This document shows positions 52,261 through 61,662 of a stretch of DNA of 64,000 bases, in pieces. The notes beneath the pieces are model-generated. The model searched no databases, was not told the DNA's origin, and saw only the letters and a program-made list of their open reading frames with translations. Numbering within the stretch: position 1 is the stretch's first letter; each line of letters begins with the position of its first letter. This stretch comes from Limnothrix sp. CACIAM 69d (GTDB taxonomy: Bacteria; Cyanobacteriota; Cyanobacteriia; CACIAM-69d): positions 1-64,000 of the forward strand of contig MKGP02000007.1 in assembly GCA_001913845.2 (NCBI GenBank), read 5' to 3'. The translations under genes were made by a program, and so were the position numbers.

Positions 52261-53391
52261 CTATTGGCCGAGGGTTAGCTCTTCCTTCTTGCCCAAAATG
52301 CCCTGGGGCCGCCACATCATCAGCACCACCAAAATCAACCCAATTACCATCAACCGAAAAGCGCCCAAGCGGGCATCATCCAAGGGCAGCAGGGCCGGCA
52401 ACACAAACCGGGTGAGGGTGGTATATCCCCAAAACAGCACAGAACCCAACAGCGTGCCTGCATTGTTGCCCGCACCGCCCAAAACCACGATCGTCCAAGC
52501 TTGGAAGGTCATCAGCGGAATGAAGCCATCGGGGTTAATAAAAGTGAGGTTCCAGGCATAGAAGGAACCGGCGACCCCCGCGATCGCGCCGCCCAACATC
52601 AGGGATTGCAGTTTGTACCAAAACACGTTTTTGCCCAAGGCCCGCGCGATTTCCTCGTCTTCGCGGATTGCCTTGAGCACCCGGCCCCAGGGCGATCGGC
52701 CCAGTTGTTCCAGTTGCCAATACACCAGGCCCAAAACGGCCACCACCAGCAACATCAAGCCGCCTTTGTAGTTGAAATCCCAAAGGGCGATCGCCCCACA
52801 GCCATAGAGCAGCAGCCCCAATAGGGCCGAGATGCCACCCAACACCAGGCGACCCTTGGAGGGGGGCTGTTGGGTTGTGCCGGTGACTTGTCCTTGGGCG
52901 GCCTGTTGGCGCGATCTCAAGGCCTGCCGGAACCAGCGCCACAGGGACCAACCGGCCGCCCCAAAGATACCCGTCCAAAGGGCGATCGCCACCGGAGCCA
53001 CCCAAGGCGCGTCCGGCACTTGGGCCAAGGGCAGCGGGTAGCCATAAACGCCCCTTGCGCCTCGGGTCAGCCACTCTTCATTCAAAGCCACCAGCCGCAC
53101 CACCTCCGACACCCCGATCGTGACGATCGCCAGGTAATCTTCCCGCAGGCGCAGGGTGGAAATGCCCACCAACAAACCCAGCAGAGCCGCCAGTCCCGCC
53201 CCGATCGCCACCGCCAGCACAATCGGCCAACCCTGAAGCGACAGCAGAATGGTGGTGTAGGCCCCAATGGTCATGAAGGCCACATGGCCAAAATTAATTA
53301 AGCCCGTGAGACCCCATTGCAAATTCAGACCCAGACCAAAGAGGGCAAAGATGCCTGAAAAGATAATCAGTGAGGTGAGGTAAGCAATCAT
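52261..53391 (-). CDS. Branched-chain amino acid ABC transporter permease (LivM type)
   Basis: A 376-residue permease with about nine hydrophobic helices. FALFGLGLNLQWGLTGLINFGHVAFMTIGAYTT is the conserved LivH/LivM N-terminal motif. RLREDYLAIVTIGVSEVVRLV and RVLKAIREDEEIARALGKNV form the coupling loop to the ATPase. NPDGFIPLMTFQAWTIVVLGGAGNNAGTLLG is the C-terminal signature. In cyanobacteria such permeases belong to the N-I/N-II neutral amino acid or urea-type systems. The other subunits are not in the window, so the substrate is unknown. A charged insertion of about 30 residues (RSRQQAAQGQVTGTTQQPPSKG) lies mid-protein. Confidence 0.88.
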   Translation of the reverse strand: MIAYLTSLIIFSGIFALFGLGLNLQWGLTGLINFGHVAFMTIGAYTTILLSLQGWPIVLAVAIGAGLAALLGLLVGISTLRLREDYLAIVTIGVSEVVRLVALNEEWLTRGARGVYGYPLPLAQVPDAPWVAPVAIALWTGIFGAAGWSLWRWFRQALRSRQQAAQGQVTGTTQQPPSKGRLVLGGISALLGLLLYGCGAIALWDFNYKGGLMLLVVAVLGLVYWQLEQLGRSPWGRVLKAIREDEEIARALGKNVFWYKLQSLMLGGAIAGVAGSFYAWNLTFINPDGFIPLMTFQAWTIVVLGGAGNNAGTLLGSVLFWGYTTLTRFVLPALLPLDDARLGAFRLMVIGLILVVLMMWRPQGILGKKEELTLGQ

Positions 53392-53532
53392 GGGGGCGCG
53401 ATCGAGCCTCAGCGTAGGAATAGCCCAAATTTCACGCCCCATTGTAGGGCAGGGAGCTGATGGATCGATGGTTTAGGCATTGGTTTAGACGCTGATTTAG
53501 GCGCTGATTTAGCCTGGCGGGCAAGGGCTGGC

Positions 53533-54690
53533 TTAGGCACTGCCCAAGGCCGCATTCACCACCTGAGGAAACAGACCCGAGCACCACCAAACCCCCACGG
53601 CAGAACAGTAGGGCAAATGGCCCGCCGGGGCGCTGAGGCTGAAGTTGCGGCTCTTTTGGCTGGTCCAACCCAGGCGATCGCCAAACCGACACCAAGCCTC
53701 CACGGGGCTGGCTGTTTGGCTGGTGACCTCTAGCCAGATGTCGTATTGAATGCGGAAGCCAAAGTGATTGCTGCTGTGGACTGTCCAGAGGCGATCGATC
53801 TCGGTTAAATCGCCCTTGGGAAATTGCTCAATATCTTCTACCCGTAACCAACTGGCCCCCTCGCGGCCCACCACCTTCAGCATGATTCGCGTGGTTTCCC
53901 GATCGGCCTCCAGCCACTTTTGCGCTTCCAACAACTGGGACAGCCGCCCGTAGCGATCGACCGGGGCCGGAGTTGGCCCCGGCGAGGGCATCACAAACTG
54001 CAAAATGGTCACCTCCTCCTCCGTGGGCAGCCCGTGGGCCGGCGGCATGGGGGCAGAAGGGCGATGTTCCGGCAGGTGGAAAGGATTTTCGTTGCGATCG
54101 GGATTTGCCAAGGGCGGGCTGGGATTGACCGCCGAACTCGCATTGCCCGTGTTTTGCAAGGCGGCCGTGTCCAAGGGGCCCAAGTCAAATGGCAGGGGAT
54201 CGGATCCCGACCCGATCGGATGGGATTGTGCCTGGGATCCCGCCTGTGGCGATCCTGTCTGTGGCGATCTCGTCTGTGGTGATCTTTGGGGCCCCGCGCC
54301 CTGTTTCAGGGCTTGGATTTGTTGCTGGAGCTGACCCTGAAGCTGCTGCAACGTTTCCAGCCATTCCGGCGAAAGGGTTTGGAGCAGCAGTTTTTGCGAT
54401 TCTTGTAGCTGTGTTAGTTCCAAATACAGGTGCGATCGCTCCTGGCGGGCCCGTTTCAGTTGGCCTTCAATATGGTTTAACTTGGCATCCAAATTTAATC
54501 GCTGCCAAAACTCTCGGGCCCAAGTGGTGCGTACCTGGTCGCGGGCCCGCAACAGGGCAATGGTTGCCCGATCGCTCCCCGTGCCCACCAGCGCCTCCGG
54601 TAACGGGGAATTATCCCAACCACAGGTTGGGCACAGCACTTCGGTGTCTGACAACTCGGTGGAACAGATAGGGCAACGCACAGCAGCCAT
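53533..54690 (-). CDS. Zinc-ribbon, coiled-coil and GUN4-domain protein
   Basis: A 385-residue protein. The N-terminal zinc ribbon has Cys6, Cys9, Cys20 and Cys23 (CPIC...CPTC). A coiled coil spans about residues 65-130. A disordered Ser/Pro/Gln linker contains the repeat SPQTRSPQTGSPQAG. The C-terminal GUN4 domain (about 250-375) includes LLEAQKWLEADRETTRIMLKVVG, LTEIDRLWTVHSSNHFGFRIQYDIW and FGDRLGW. GUN4 binds Mg-protoporphyrin and activates Mg-chelatase. Cyanobacteria have several extra GUN4-domain proteins of unknown role, often with sensory or kinase domains. A tetrapyrrole-sensing role is possible but unproven. Confidence 0.85.
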   Translation of the reverse strand: MAAVRCPICSTELSDTEVLCPTCGWDNSPLPEALVGTGSDRATIALLRARDQVRTTWAREFWQRLNLDAKLNHIEGQLKRARQERSHLYLELTQLQESQKLLLQTLSPEWLETLQQLQGQLQQQIQALKQGAGPQRSPQTRSPQTGSPQAGSQAQSHPIGSGSDPLPFDLGPLDTAALQNTGNASSAVNPSPPLANPDRNENPFHLPEHRPSAPMPPAHGLPTEEEVTILQFVMPSPGPTPAPVDRYGRLSQLLEAQKWLEADRETTRIMLKVVGREGASWLRVEDIEQFPKGDLTEIDRLWTVHSSNHFGFRIQYDIWLEVTSQTASPVEAWCRFGDRLGWTSQKSRNFSLSAPAGHLPYCSAVGVWWCSGLFPQVVNAALGSA

Positions 54691-54891
54691 GGGTCAAAGG
54701 GGGGTGAGGGCAGGGGGATGCTACTGCCGTCCCTATTCTACTCAGCCGTTTGGCACTGTCGGGAACTGCGCTCTTGGCCCAGACGCAGGGGGGCCGGTGT
54801 CTGATGCAATCGTTACCGTGATCGGGGGTGGGAGCTGGGCTACACTCAAGGCGCGATCGGGACGATAAAAAGACGATAAGAAGGAGTGTTT

Positions 54892-56496
54892 ATGACCGGC
54901 ACTGCGTCATTGTGGCAGCGTTACCAAGACTGGCTCTACTATCACGAGGGCTTGGGGCTGTATCTGGACGTGAGCCGGATGCGGTTCGATGATGCATTTG
55001 TGGCTCAGATGCAACCCAAGTTGGCGAAAGCGTTTGGGGATATGACCGCTCTGGAATCGGGGGCGATCGCCAATCCCGACGAACAACGGATGGTGGGTCA
55101 CTATTGGCTGCGGCAACCGGACTTGGCCCCAACGCCGGAATTGCGGGACGACATCATCAACACCCTGAACCGCCTGGAAGCTTTCACAACGGCCATCCAC
55201 AACGGCCGGCTCACGGCCAACGGTCAGCCCTTTACCGATGTGTTGTCGATCGGGATTGGCGGTTCGGCCCTGGGGCCGCAGTTTGTGGCGGAGGCCTTGG
55301 CTCCCAATCAGCCGCCCTTGGCCATTCACTTTGTGGACAACACCGACCCCGACGGCATCGATCGAATTCTATCCAAGAGCACGGGCGGCTCCCCCCTGCG
55401 CGATCGCCTGGCCACAACCCTGGTGTTGATCATCTCCAAGTCCGGCGGCACACCCGAAACCCGCAACGGCATGGTGGAAATTCAAGCGGAATTTGGCCAA
55501 GCCGGTTTGCCCTATCACCGCAACTTTGTGGCCATTACCTGTGAGGGCAGCGTCTTGGATCAACGGGCGATCGCGGAAGGTTGGCTCGATCGATTCCCGA
55601 TGTTTGATTGGGTCGGTGGCCGCACCTCGGAACTGTCGGCGGTGGGGCTGTTGCCGGCGGCGCTCCAAGGAATCCAAATTCGGGAAATGCTTGTGGGTGC
55701 GCAAATGATGGATCAGGCCACCCGAGACCGTAACCTGAAAACCAACCCCGCCGCCCTGTTGGCCCTCTGCTGGTATTCCGTGGGCCGCGGCAAGGGCGAA
55801 AAAGACATGGTGGTTTTGCCTTACAAAGACCGGCTACTGCTGTTTTCGCGCTATCTCCAGCAGTTGGTGATGGAATCCTTGGGCAAGGAACGTGACCTGG
55901 ATGGCAACTTGGTTTATCAGGGCATTGCCGTGTATGGCAACAAGGGCAGCACCGATCAACATGCCTATGTGCAGCAGTTGCGCGAAGGGGTTCCCAACTT
56001 TTTTGCCACCCTGATTGAGGTGCTGGAAGATGGCGGCTCGGGCGTGGTGGTGGAAGACGGGGCGATCGAGTCCGGCGATTACCTCAGCGGGCTATTGCAA
56101 GGCACTCGCCAAGCGCTCTACGACAACGATCGCGAGTCAATTACCATCACGGTTCCCCGCGTCAACGAGCGAATTGTAGGGGCCCTGATTGCGCTCTATG
56201 AACGGGCTGTTAGCTTCTACGCCTCCCTGGTCAACATCAATGCCTATCACCAGCCGGGCGTTGAAGCCGGTAAAAAAGCCGCCGCCAACATCTTGGCGCT
56301 GCAAAAGCGGCTGGTGTCGGCCTTGCAAGATGCGGGGGAACCCCTGTTGATTTCGGAGTTGGCAACGCAGGTGGGGGCGATCGAGCAGGTGGAAACGGTC
56401 TATTGGATCCTGCGGCACTTGGCGGCCAATGGGCGTGGCCCGGTGCTGGTGGGTAATCCTGGACAACCGGCCAGCCTGAAGGTGTCTTGGAAATAG
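54892..56496 (+). CDS. pgi: Glucose-6-phosphate isomerase Pgi
   Basis: Pgi interconverts glucose 6-phosphate and fructose 6-phosphate in glycolysis, gluconeogenesis and the oxidative pentose phosphate route. The 534-residue protein has [19 protein letters not shown], the sugar-phosphate site [16 protein letters not shown], the catalytic Glu in [15 protein letters not shown]-adjacent [12 protein letters not shown], and [17 protein letters not shown]. The ATG at 54892 has AAGGAG seven bases before it; a GTG two codons higher is less likely. The length and motifs fit the cyanobacterial enzyme. Confidence 0.96.
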   Translation: MTGTASLWQRYQDWLYYHEGLGLYLDVSRMRFDDAFVAQMQPKLAKAFGDMTALESGAIANPDEQRMVGHYWLRQPDLAPTPELRDDIINTLNRLEAFTTAIHNGRLTANGQPFTDVLSIGIGGSALGPQFVAEALAPNQPPLAIHFVDNTDPDGIDRILSKSTGGSPLRDRLATTLVLIISKSGGTPETRNGMVEIQAEFGQAGLPYHRNFVAITCEGSVLDQRAIAEGWLDRFPMFDWVGGRTSELSAVGLLPAALQGIQIREMLVGAQMMDQATRDRNLKTNPAALLALCWYSVGRGKGEKDMVVLPYKDRLLLFSRYLQQLVMESLGKERDLDGNLVYQGIAVYGNKGSTDQHAYVQQLREGVPNFFATLIEVLEDGGSGVVVEDGAIESGDYLSGLLQGTRQALYDNDRESITITVPRVNERIVGALIALYERAVSFYASLVNINAYHQPGVEAGKKAAANILALQKRLVSALQDAGEPLLISELATQVGAIEQVETVYWILRHLAANGRGPVLVGNPGQPASLKVSWK

Positions 56497-56698
56497 GTGT
56501 TTGGGAAATCTTGATTCATTACTGAATCCATTGCTGAGTTTGCGGTTGCCGGAATTCAATCGCAATTCAACCATTCTCCTGTTCAAACTAATACCCAACT
56601 AATGTCCAAAAGCGAGTCGGGGTAGATGCAAACCTGCCCCGATTTTTTGGGCGATCGATCCCCAATGCAGCTCGACGCAACCACTCGCCCCCACTGCC

Positions 56699-57763
56699 CT
56701 ATTCCGGTTCCCGCAGGCGATCGGGCCCCACCCACTCATCCCAATTTTCGTCGTAGTCGTCATAGCTGATGTGGTGCAGGCCATACCAAGCCTTTTTGAC
56801 CGTTGCGGGATACCAATCGCCCGCCTCATCCTGCACTTCCACCGCCGCTCCTAGGTCATACATCACCGGTTCGTAGGGACGGATGCGATCGGGCGTGACC
56901 CACTCTTCCGACTGATCCACCACGTATTGCACTCGATACTGTTCGTCACCGTCTTGATCGCTGACTTCCAAAATTTTTGCCCGATACCAATCCTCCTCAT
57001 ATTCCACCTCCACCCGGCGGCCCAATTGGGGATCAAATCGGTCTTTCACTCGCGATAGTTGCATTTGTGGATCAAAATCATGGGTTGTGAAAAACATTGA
57101 TTTTTGATCTTCAATGAATGCCACTTCCAATTCCGTGTAGCGGGCAAAATCGTAAAGTGTAATCACCCGATCTTCATCCAAATCAACAGTGGGATCGCCT
57201 TGTAATCCCTTCAGCAAAGAAGCTGTAAAAGTCCAAGCGCCCGTTGAAGTGTTGTGGGCATAGGCAGAGGTCACACAGGCGTAAGCAATTTCGCTTTCCC
57301 GCCGTTTTGCTTCATCAATCAGTCCTCCAGAGAAACAGCAGTCTGCCATCAGCAGGGCATGGGAACCATTGAAATTTTCTTCAATGTCGTCAAAAATGCT
57401 GGACACTTTCCAATAGGTTTCCGTATCTTCCGCATCGGCATCATAGTTGTAAAAATAATGTTCTCCCGATTCGGAATCCCAGCCACCATGGCCAGCAAAG
57501 TAGAGCATTAAGAGGGCATTTTCATCGGTGCTGGCCAAAAAATCCGGCAGTTTAGATTGAATGGCGGAGAGGGTGGCTTGACGATCCTGAAGATAAATAA
57601 TTTGAGATTTAGGCACGCCTTGGTTGCGGAAAAATTCCACTAACTGCGCGTCCGATCGATTGGGGACAGCATCCGGAAAAGGGGCGAAGGCTTCTGAGTC
57701 TTGCCACTCCAGCAAACCCACCGCAAAGATCCAAGTTGTTTCGGGATTCCATTCCATGGTCAT
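56699..57763 (-). CDS. Caspase-like (orthocaspase, C14) protein with two C-terminal Tudor/Agenet-like domains
   Basis: A 354-residue protein. Residues 10-240 form a p20-type caspase-like fold: WIFAVGLLEWQDS, the catalytic His92 in LYFAGHGGWDSESG and the catalytic Cys142 (or 143) in ALLMADCCFSGGLID. The specificity segment TSAYAHNTSTGAWTFTASLL follows. Residues 247-296 (GRRVEVEYEEDWYRAKILEV, then YVVDQSEEWVTPDRIRPY) and 304-352 (GAAVEVQDEAGDWYPATVKKAW, then YDENWDEWVGPDRLRE) are two Tudor/Agenet-like barrels. Orthocaspases are arginine/lysine-specific proteases linked to stress and cell death in cyanobacteria. The Tudor pair is unusual. Both catalytic residues are intact, so activity is likely. 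Confidence 0.88.
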   Translation of the reverse strand: MTMEWNPETTWIFAVGLLEWQDSEAFAPFPDAVPNRSDAQLVEFFRNQGVPKSQIIYLQDRQATLSAIQSKLPDFLASTDENALLMLYFAGHGGWDSESGEHYFYNYDADAEDTETYWKVSSIFDDIEENFNGSHALLMADCCFSGGLIDEAKRRESEIAYACVTSAYAHNTSTGAWTFTASLLKGLQGDPTVDLDEDRVITLYDFARYTELEVAFIEDQKSMFFTTHDFDPQMQLSRVKDRFDPQLGRRVEVEYEEDWYRAKILEVSDQDGDEQYRVQYVVDQSEEWVTPDRIRPYEPVMYDLGAAVEVQDEAGDWYPATVKKAWYGLHHISYDDYDENWDEWVGPDRLREPE

Positions 57764-58151
57764 GGGAATTCTAAGGGGTTGCAGTTAAGGGGTGATCAAA
57801 CTAGGGCTGGGGTCGATCGAACGGCTCTTGGCCGCCCTTGAACTCGGGACAATCGCGATCGAGAAATCCCTTGGGGGGATTAATCGAGCCATCCTCCGCA
57901 CATCGGGCCCATCTTAATCCTGGCGTTTGGGATCTGACCACGGGCCCTGTTCGGTTTTGGGTTGCCAGGGAATGATCCCCGCTACCGGGCGATCGCCCTG
58001 GCTTTCAGAATTTGGCTCGATTCCCACGTGATCTCTACTTGATCCCTGCCTGGTTCTTGCTTGAACCCTGTGGCTAGCGGGTAAACCGTAACAAAGACTA
58101 CAATTTAAACAGGAAGGTTGCTCCAACTACCTTCAAGGAACGACCCGAAGC
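57764..58151. other. Gap between the caspase-like gene and gdhA
   Basis: 388 bases. A possible short minus-strand gene lies at 57801-57941. A longer overlapping minus-strand frame (57914-58126) looks non-coding. The gdhA promoter should lie in 58060-58135, where the sequence becomes less GC-rich. Confidence 0.5.
57801..57941 (-). CDS. Possible 46-residue protein
   Basis: Starting at a GTG, this short frame reads like protein at its C-terminal end (DGSINPPKGFLDRDCPEF then KGGQEPFDRPQP) and contains two cysteines. There is only a poor Shine-Dalgarno (AGGG, too close). It follows no recognisable family. It lies downstream of nothing obvious and upstream of the caspase-like gene on the same strand. 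It may equally be chance. Confidence 0.25.
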   Translation of the reverse strand: MVRSQTPGLRWARCAEDGSINPPKGFLDRDCPEFKGGQEPFDRPQP

Positions 58152-59447
58152 ATGGAAAGCCAATCGCTGTTTGTGGGTGCGCGCCAAAATCTCGATTTGG
58201 CCCTGAAACATATCGCCATTTCGGAAGATGCGATCGAACATTTAAAACATCCCAAAGCCAGTCTGCAAGTTTCAATTCCCGTGCGGATGGATGATGGATC
58301 GCTGCAAGTTTTTCAGGGCTACCGAGTTCGCTATGACGATACGCGCGGCCCTGCCAAAGGTGGCGTTCGCTATCATCCTCAAGTGTCGTTGGATGAGGTC
58401 ACATCTCTAGCATTTTGGATGACCTTTAAATGTGCGGTTTTGGATTTACCCTTTGGCGGTGGCAAGGGTGGCATTACAGTTAATCCCAAGCAGCTTTCGC
58501 GATTGGAATTGGAGCGTTTAACGCGCGGCTATATTGATGCGATCGCGGACTTTATTGGGCCCGATGTGGATATTTTGGCCCCCGATGTTTACACCAACGC
58601 CACGATTATGGGTTGGATGATGGATCGCTACAACATCATTCAGCGCAAGTCCTGTCCGGCGGTGGTGACGGGCAAGCCGATTGCCCTGGGCGGCAGTGCG
58701 GGCCGCGAAACGGCCACGGCCATGGGGGCGTTTTTTGTGATGCAAACCATTTTGTCCAAGTTCGATCGCCCACCGGCTGAAACCACCGTTGCCATTCAAG
58801 GATTTGGCAATGCGGGCAGCTTTTTGGCGGAACAAATCCATCGGGCGGGCTATCGAGTGGTGGCGGTCAGCGATTCCAAGGGCGGGATCTATGCTCCGGC
58901 GGGGCTGGATATTCCTGCCATTCGCCAAAACAAAGAAGCGGGGCGGGGCATGGAGGCCCTTTACTGCCATGGCACGGTTTGCAACATGGCAGATCACCAA
59001 TCGATTACCAATGAAGCACTCTTGGAACTGCCCGTTGATGTGTTAATTCCGGCGGCGCTGGAGAATCAAATTACAACGGAAAACGCCGATCGAATTCAGG
59101 CTAAATTGATCTTTGAAGTGGCGAACGGGCCGATTACCTTTGAGGCCGATCGCATCCTGAATCAAAAGGGAGTTTATGTTTTGCCGGATATTTTGACCAA
59201 TGCAGGCGGTGTGACCGTTAGCTACTTTGAATGGGTGCAAAATCGGAGCGGTTTGTATTGGTCGGCGGCGGAGGTGGAACAGCGGTTGGCGGAACGGATG
59301 ACCCGCGAAACGGAGCAGATTTGGCAGCTTGCCCAATCACTGGATCTGTCCCTGCGGACGGCTGCCTATGTCCATGCGCTCGATCGCCTGCGGGCAGCGA
59401 TCGAGGTGAAGGGCACGCGCGACTATTACGCACAAGCGAAAGCCTAA
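58152..59447 (+). CDS. gdhA: Glutamate dehydrogenase (Glu/Leu/Phe/Val dehydrogenase family)
   Basis: A 431-residue amino acid dehydrogenase, reversibly converting 2-oxoglutarate and ammonium to glutamate. VRYDDTRGPAKGGVRYHPQVS and FKCAVLDLPFGGGKGGI contain the catalytic lysines. ILAPDVYTNATIMGWMMD holds the catalytic Asp. TVAIQGFGNAGSFLAEQIHRAGYRVVAVSDSKGG is the NAD(P)-binding Rossmann fold, ending in DSKGG. EVANGPITFEAD closes the cleft. Length and motifs match Synechocystis GdhA. AAGGA lies upstream of the ATG. In cyanobacteria it complements GS-GOGAT late in growth. Confidence 0.92.
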   Translation: MESQSLFVGARQNLDLALKHIAISEDAIEHLKHPKASLQVSIPVRMDDGSLQVFQGYRVRYDDTRGPAKGGVRYHPQVSLDEVTSLAFWMTFKCAVLDLPFGGGKGGITVNPKQLSRLELERLTRGYIDAIADFIGPDVDILAPDVYTNATIMGWMMDRYNIIQRKSCPAVVTGKPIALGGSAGRETATAMGAFFVMQTILSKFDRPPAETTVAIQGFGNAGSFLAEQIHRAGYRVVAVSDSKGGIYAPAGLDIPAIRQNKEAGRGMEALYCHGTVCNMADHQSITNEALLELPVDVLIPAALENQITTENADRIQAKLIFEVANGPITFEADRILNQKGVYVLPDILTNAGGVTVSYFEWVQNRSGLYWSAAEVEQRLAERMTRETEQIWQLAQSLDLSLRTAAYVHALDRLRAAIEVKGTRDYYAQAKA

Positions 59448-59478
59448 ACCCCCAATTCCAGTGAATTGGAGGGGCCGA

Positions 59479-60537
59479 TTATTCTCGGTAAGTGGCCACA
59501 ACTCGATCGCGCCATTGGTTGCGGGTTTCCGTGAGTTCGATCGCCCAATGGATTGCCTCAATCATGCTGGCGGGGTTGGCAAGGCCTTGGCCCGCAATGT
59601 CAAAGGCCGTGCCATGGTCGGGGGAGGTGCGCACAAAGGGCAGGCCGATCGTGGTGTTGACGGCGCGATCGAAGGCCATCAGCTTCACGGGAATCAATCC
59701 TTGGTCGTGATAAAGCGCTAGATAGGCATCGGGCAACCCGGCTGGCATGGTGGGCCCAAACCAAGCTTGGCCCGCTGTCACCCACATGGTGTCTGGGGGA
59801 ATGGGGCCACGCAGGGTGGCGTTGGGGTAGCGATCGCGTGCTTGGGCCAACCAGGGAATCAACCAATCGCGCTCCTCGGTGCCCAGTTGTCCCCCTTCGC
59901 CGCTGTGGGGATTCAGTCCGGCAATCGCGATGGTGGGGTGGGTGATCCCCAAGTCCCGATCGAGCATGGTGATCAGCAAATCTAGCTTGTGATCGAGCAG
60001 TTCCGGTGTGAGCACCACAGGAACCTGATGCAGGGGAATGTGAGTGGTGGCCAACAGGGCGCAAAGTTTCCAACCGGTTTGGGGCGATCGACCCACAAAG
60101 GCCATCCCAAACCGATCGACCCCGGCCCGTTCGGCACAAACCTCCGTTTGTCCGGGGAAGGCATGGCCCGCTGAATGCCAGGCGGCTTTGCTGATCGGCG
60201 CGGTGACCACTCCCGCAAACCGGCCCGCCGTTGTGGCCGCTAGGGCCGCATCAAGCCAAGTGAAGCTGGTGGCTCCGGCGGCCGCATTTTCAACCCCCCA
60301 GTGAATTGATCGTTCCAACAGCGGGTCGATCGGAATATCCAGGATCCTCAACTTGGCCGGATCAGCGATCGGCTGGGAACTGCGCGGCTGAAGTTGCGCA
60401 TAGGTGCGGCTGAGAATCGATCGGCTCCCCACCAGCACCGGCCGCAAAGCCGCCACCGCCGGATCCGCCAGCGCCTTCAGCACAACTTCCGGCCCAATGC
60501 CCGCCGGGTCGCCAATGGAAATAGCTAATCTAATCAT
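59479..60537 (-). CDS. pdxA: 4-hydroxythreonine-4-phosphate dehydrogenase PdxA
   Basis: PdxA oxidises 4-phosphohydroxy-L-threonine in the DXP-dependent pathway to pyridoxal phosphate. The 352-residue protein starts [23 protein letters not shown]. It has [38 protein letters not shown] and [17 protein letters not shown], where the three metal-binding histidines lie. [16 protein letters not shown] ends the active site. The ATG at 60537 lies within the 3' end of the ferritin-like gene (eight-base overlap), indicating coupling. The frame extends 37 codons upstream without homology. Confidence 0.95.
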   Translation of the reverse strand: MIRLAISIGDPAGIGPEVVLKALADPAVAALRPVLVGSRSILSRTYAQLQPRSSQPIADPAKLRILDIPIDPLLERSIHWGVENAAAGATSFTWLDAALAATTAGRFAGVVTAPISKAAWHSAGHAFPGQTEVCAERAGVDRFGMAFVGRSPQTGWKLCALLATTHIPLHQVPVVLTPELLDHKLDLLITMLDRDLGITHPTIAIAGLNPHSGEGGQLGTEERDWLIPWLAQARDRYPNATLRGPIPPDTMWVTAGQAWFGPTMPAGLPDAYLALYHDQGLIPVKLMAFDRAVNTTIGLPFVRTSPDHGTAFDIAGQGLANPASMIEAIHWAIELTETRNQWRDRVVATYRE

Positions 60538-61345
60538 CTTGGGATCTGGAGCGTTGTTGTCGAGAGATGGGCTGAACGATGGGGCGCGGCATCGCCCATG
60601 GCCTCGGGTCGATCGCTTGGTTGAGTTCGGCCATGGCCGCTCGGGCAACAGACCAAAACGTCCAACCCGCTGCCCGAAACACCGGCCGATGATCCAACCA
60701 CACGGCTCCTAAGGTCAGGGCCAAAAACCAGCGATGGGCCATATCGGTCAACTTTTGATGCAGGGGCGATCGACCCTGGCGCAATTGGGCCAATAACTGG
60801 CCCTGCATTTGTAGATGTTGACTTTCATCCCACTCAATTTGCCATGCAACCGCTTGGGCGATCGGGTGGGCCGTCGCCCCCTGCAAGGCTCGGGCATACA
60901 ACAACCCCATCACCTCCGCCGTTAACAACATTGCCAGCGCCAATTCCCAATTCATGCCCCCCCGCAGCCACCGAAAGGCCGCGTCGGCCCAGTGGTGTCG
61001 CAGGCGGGGAAGCTGTTCGCGATCGAGCAGTCGCCCCAAATCCGCCGCGTGGCGCTGTTCTTCCCGCACAAACCACTTGAACACATCCACCCAAACGGGA
61101 TCCGCCCCTTGAGCAACCCAGGCCCGCACCGTTCGCATCAGTCGATGGCCCTCGGAACTTTCCCCCAACTGAAAAATCGCGATCGATTGGCGAAACCGGT
61201 TTTGCTCCTGGGGTGTGAAGCCCCCGGCCTGTTGCCAATTAATCGGCAACAATTGGCTGTGATTCTGTTGGAAGTAAGCGAGCCAATCGGCGGCCGTGAC
61301 GCGATCGGTTGTTTGTGATCGCGCCAACGAAATTGGGTGCAACAT
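60530..61345 (-). CDS. Ferritin-like, probably diiron protein of unknown function
   Basis: A 271-residue helical protein. [22 protein letters not shown] and [15 protein letters not shown] carry ExxH-like motifs on paired helices, with more Glu in [22 protein letters not shown]. This is the pattern of a ferritin-like four-helix bundle with a carboxylate-bridged diiron site. A hydrophobic, aromatic C-terminal part ([27 protein letters not shown]) follows and may touch a membrane. The protein is not a true ferritin or acyl-ACP desaturase by length. Coupling to pdxA by an eight-base overlap is notable, but functional linkage is not proven. Confidence 0.7.
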   Translation of the reverse strand: MLHPISLARSQTTDRVTAADWLAYFQQNHSQLLPINWQQAGGFTPQEQNRFRQSIAIFQLGESSEGHRLMRTVRAWVAQGADPVWVDVFKWFVREEQRHAADLGRLLDREQLPRLRHHWADAAFRWLRGGMNWELALAMLLTAEVMGLLYARALQGATAHPIAQAVAWQIEWDESQHLQMQGQLLAQLRQGRSPLHQKLTDMAHRWFLALTLGAVWLDHRPVFRAAGWTFWSVARAAMAELNQAIDPRPWAMPRPIVQPISRQQRSRSQDD

Positions 61346-61662
61346 AGGATGTTTTTGCCCATGCTAGCGCACCCATTTTTCTGTGGGGTTAATAACCGCC
61401 ATTGGGTCGATCGCCCTTTGGCTAACCGAAAAGCACTCTGATCCTTTGACTGGAGTTCTTTAGGCTATCCAAAATGCTTGAGGAATTGTTGCTAGATTGC
61501 CTAAAACCTTGATGCTGGTGTTTCGAGATCACGAGGAACAAGAGACCCAAGGGACAAGGGGCTTAAGCCCCTTGTTAAGACGATTGGAGAATCGATTACT
61601 AGCGATTTCCGCTTACGTTTAGGACATGGCAACAGTCCCCGATTTTTGTCTGATTGGGCAGC
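61346..61662. other. Gap between the S9 peptidase and ferritin-like genes
   Basis: 317 bases without a gene, containing palindromic family A copy 8. The ferritin-like gene's promoter should lie in 61350-61470. No other structure was recognised. Confidence 0.65.
61555..61574. repeat. Palindromic repeat family A, copy 8
   Basis: Perfect CAAGGGGCTTAAGCCCCTTG, flanked on the right by TTAAGACGATTGG, a variant of the TTACGACGATT flank. Confidence 0.9.

Noticed and set aside
57914-58126. 70-codon minus-strand frame between the caspase-like gene and gdhA
   Set aside because: It covers the expected gdhA promoter, has no protein-like pattern, and conflicts with a better-looking short frame overlapping its end.
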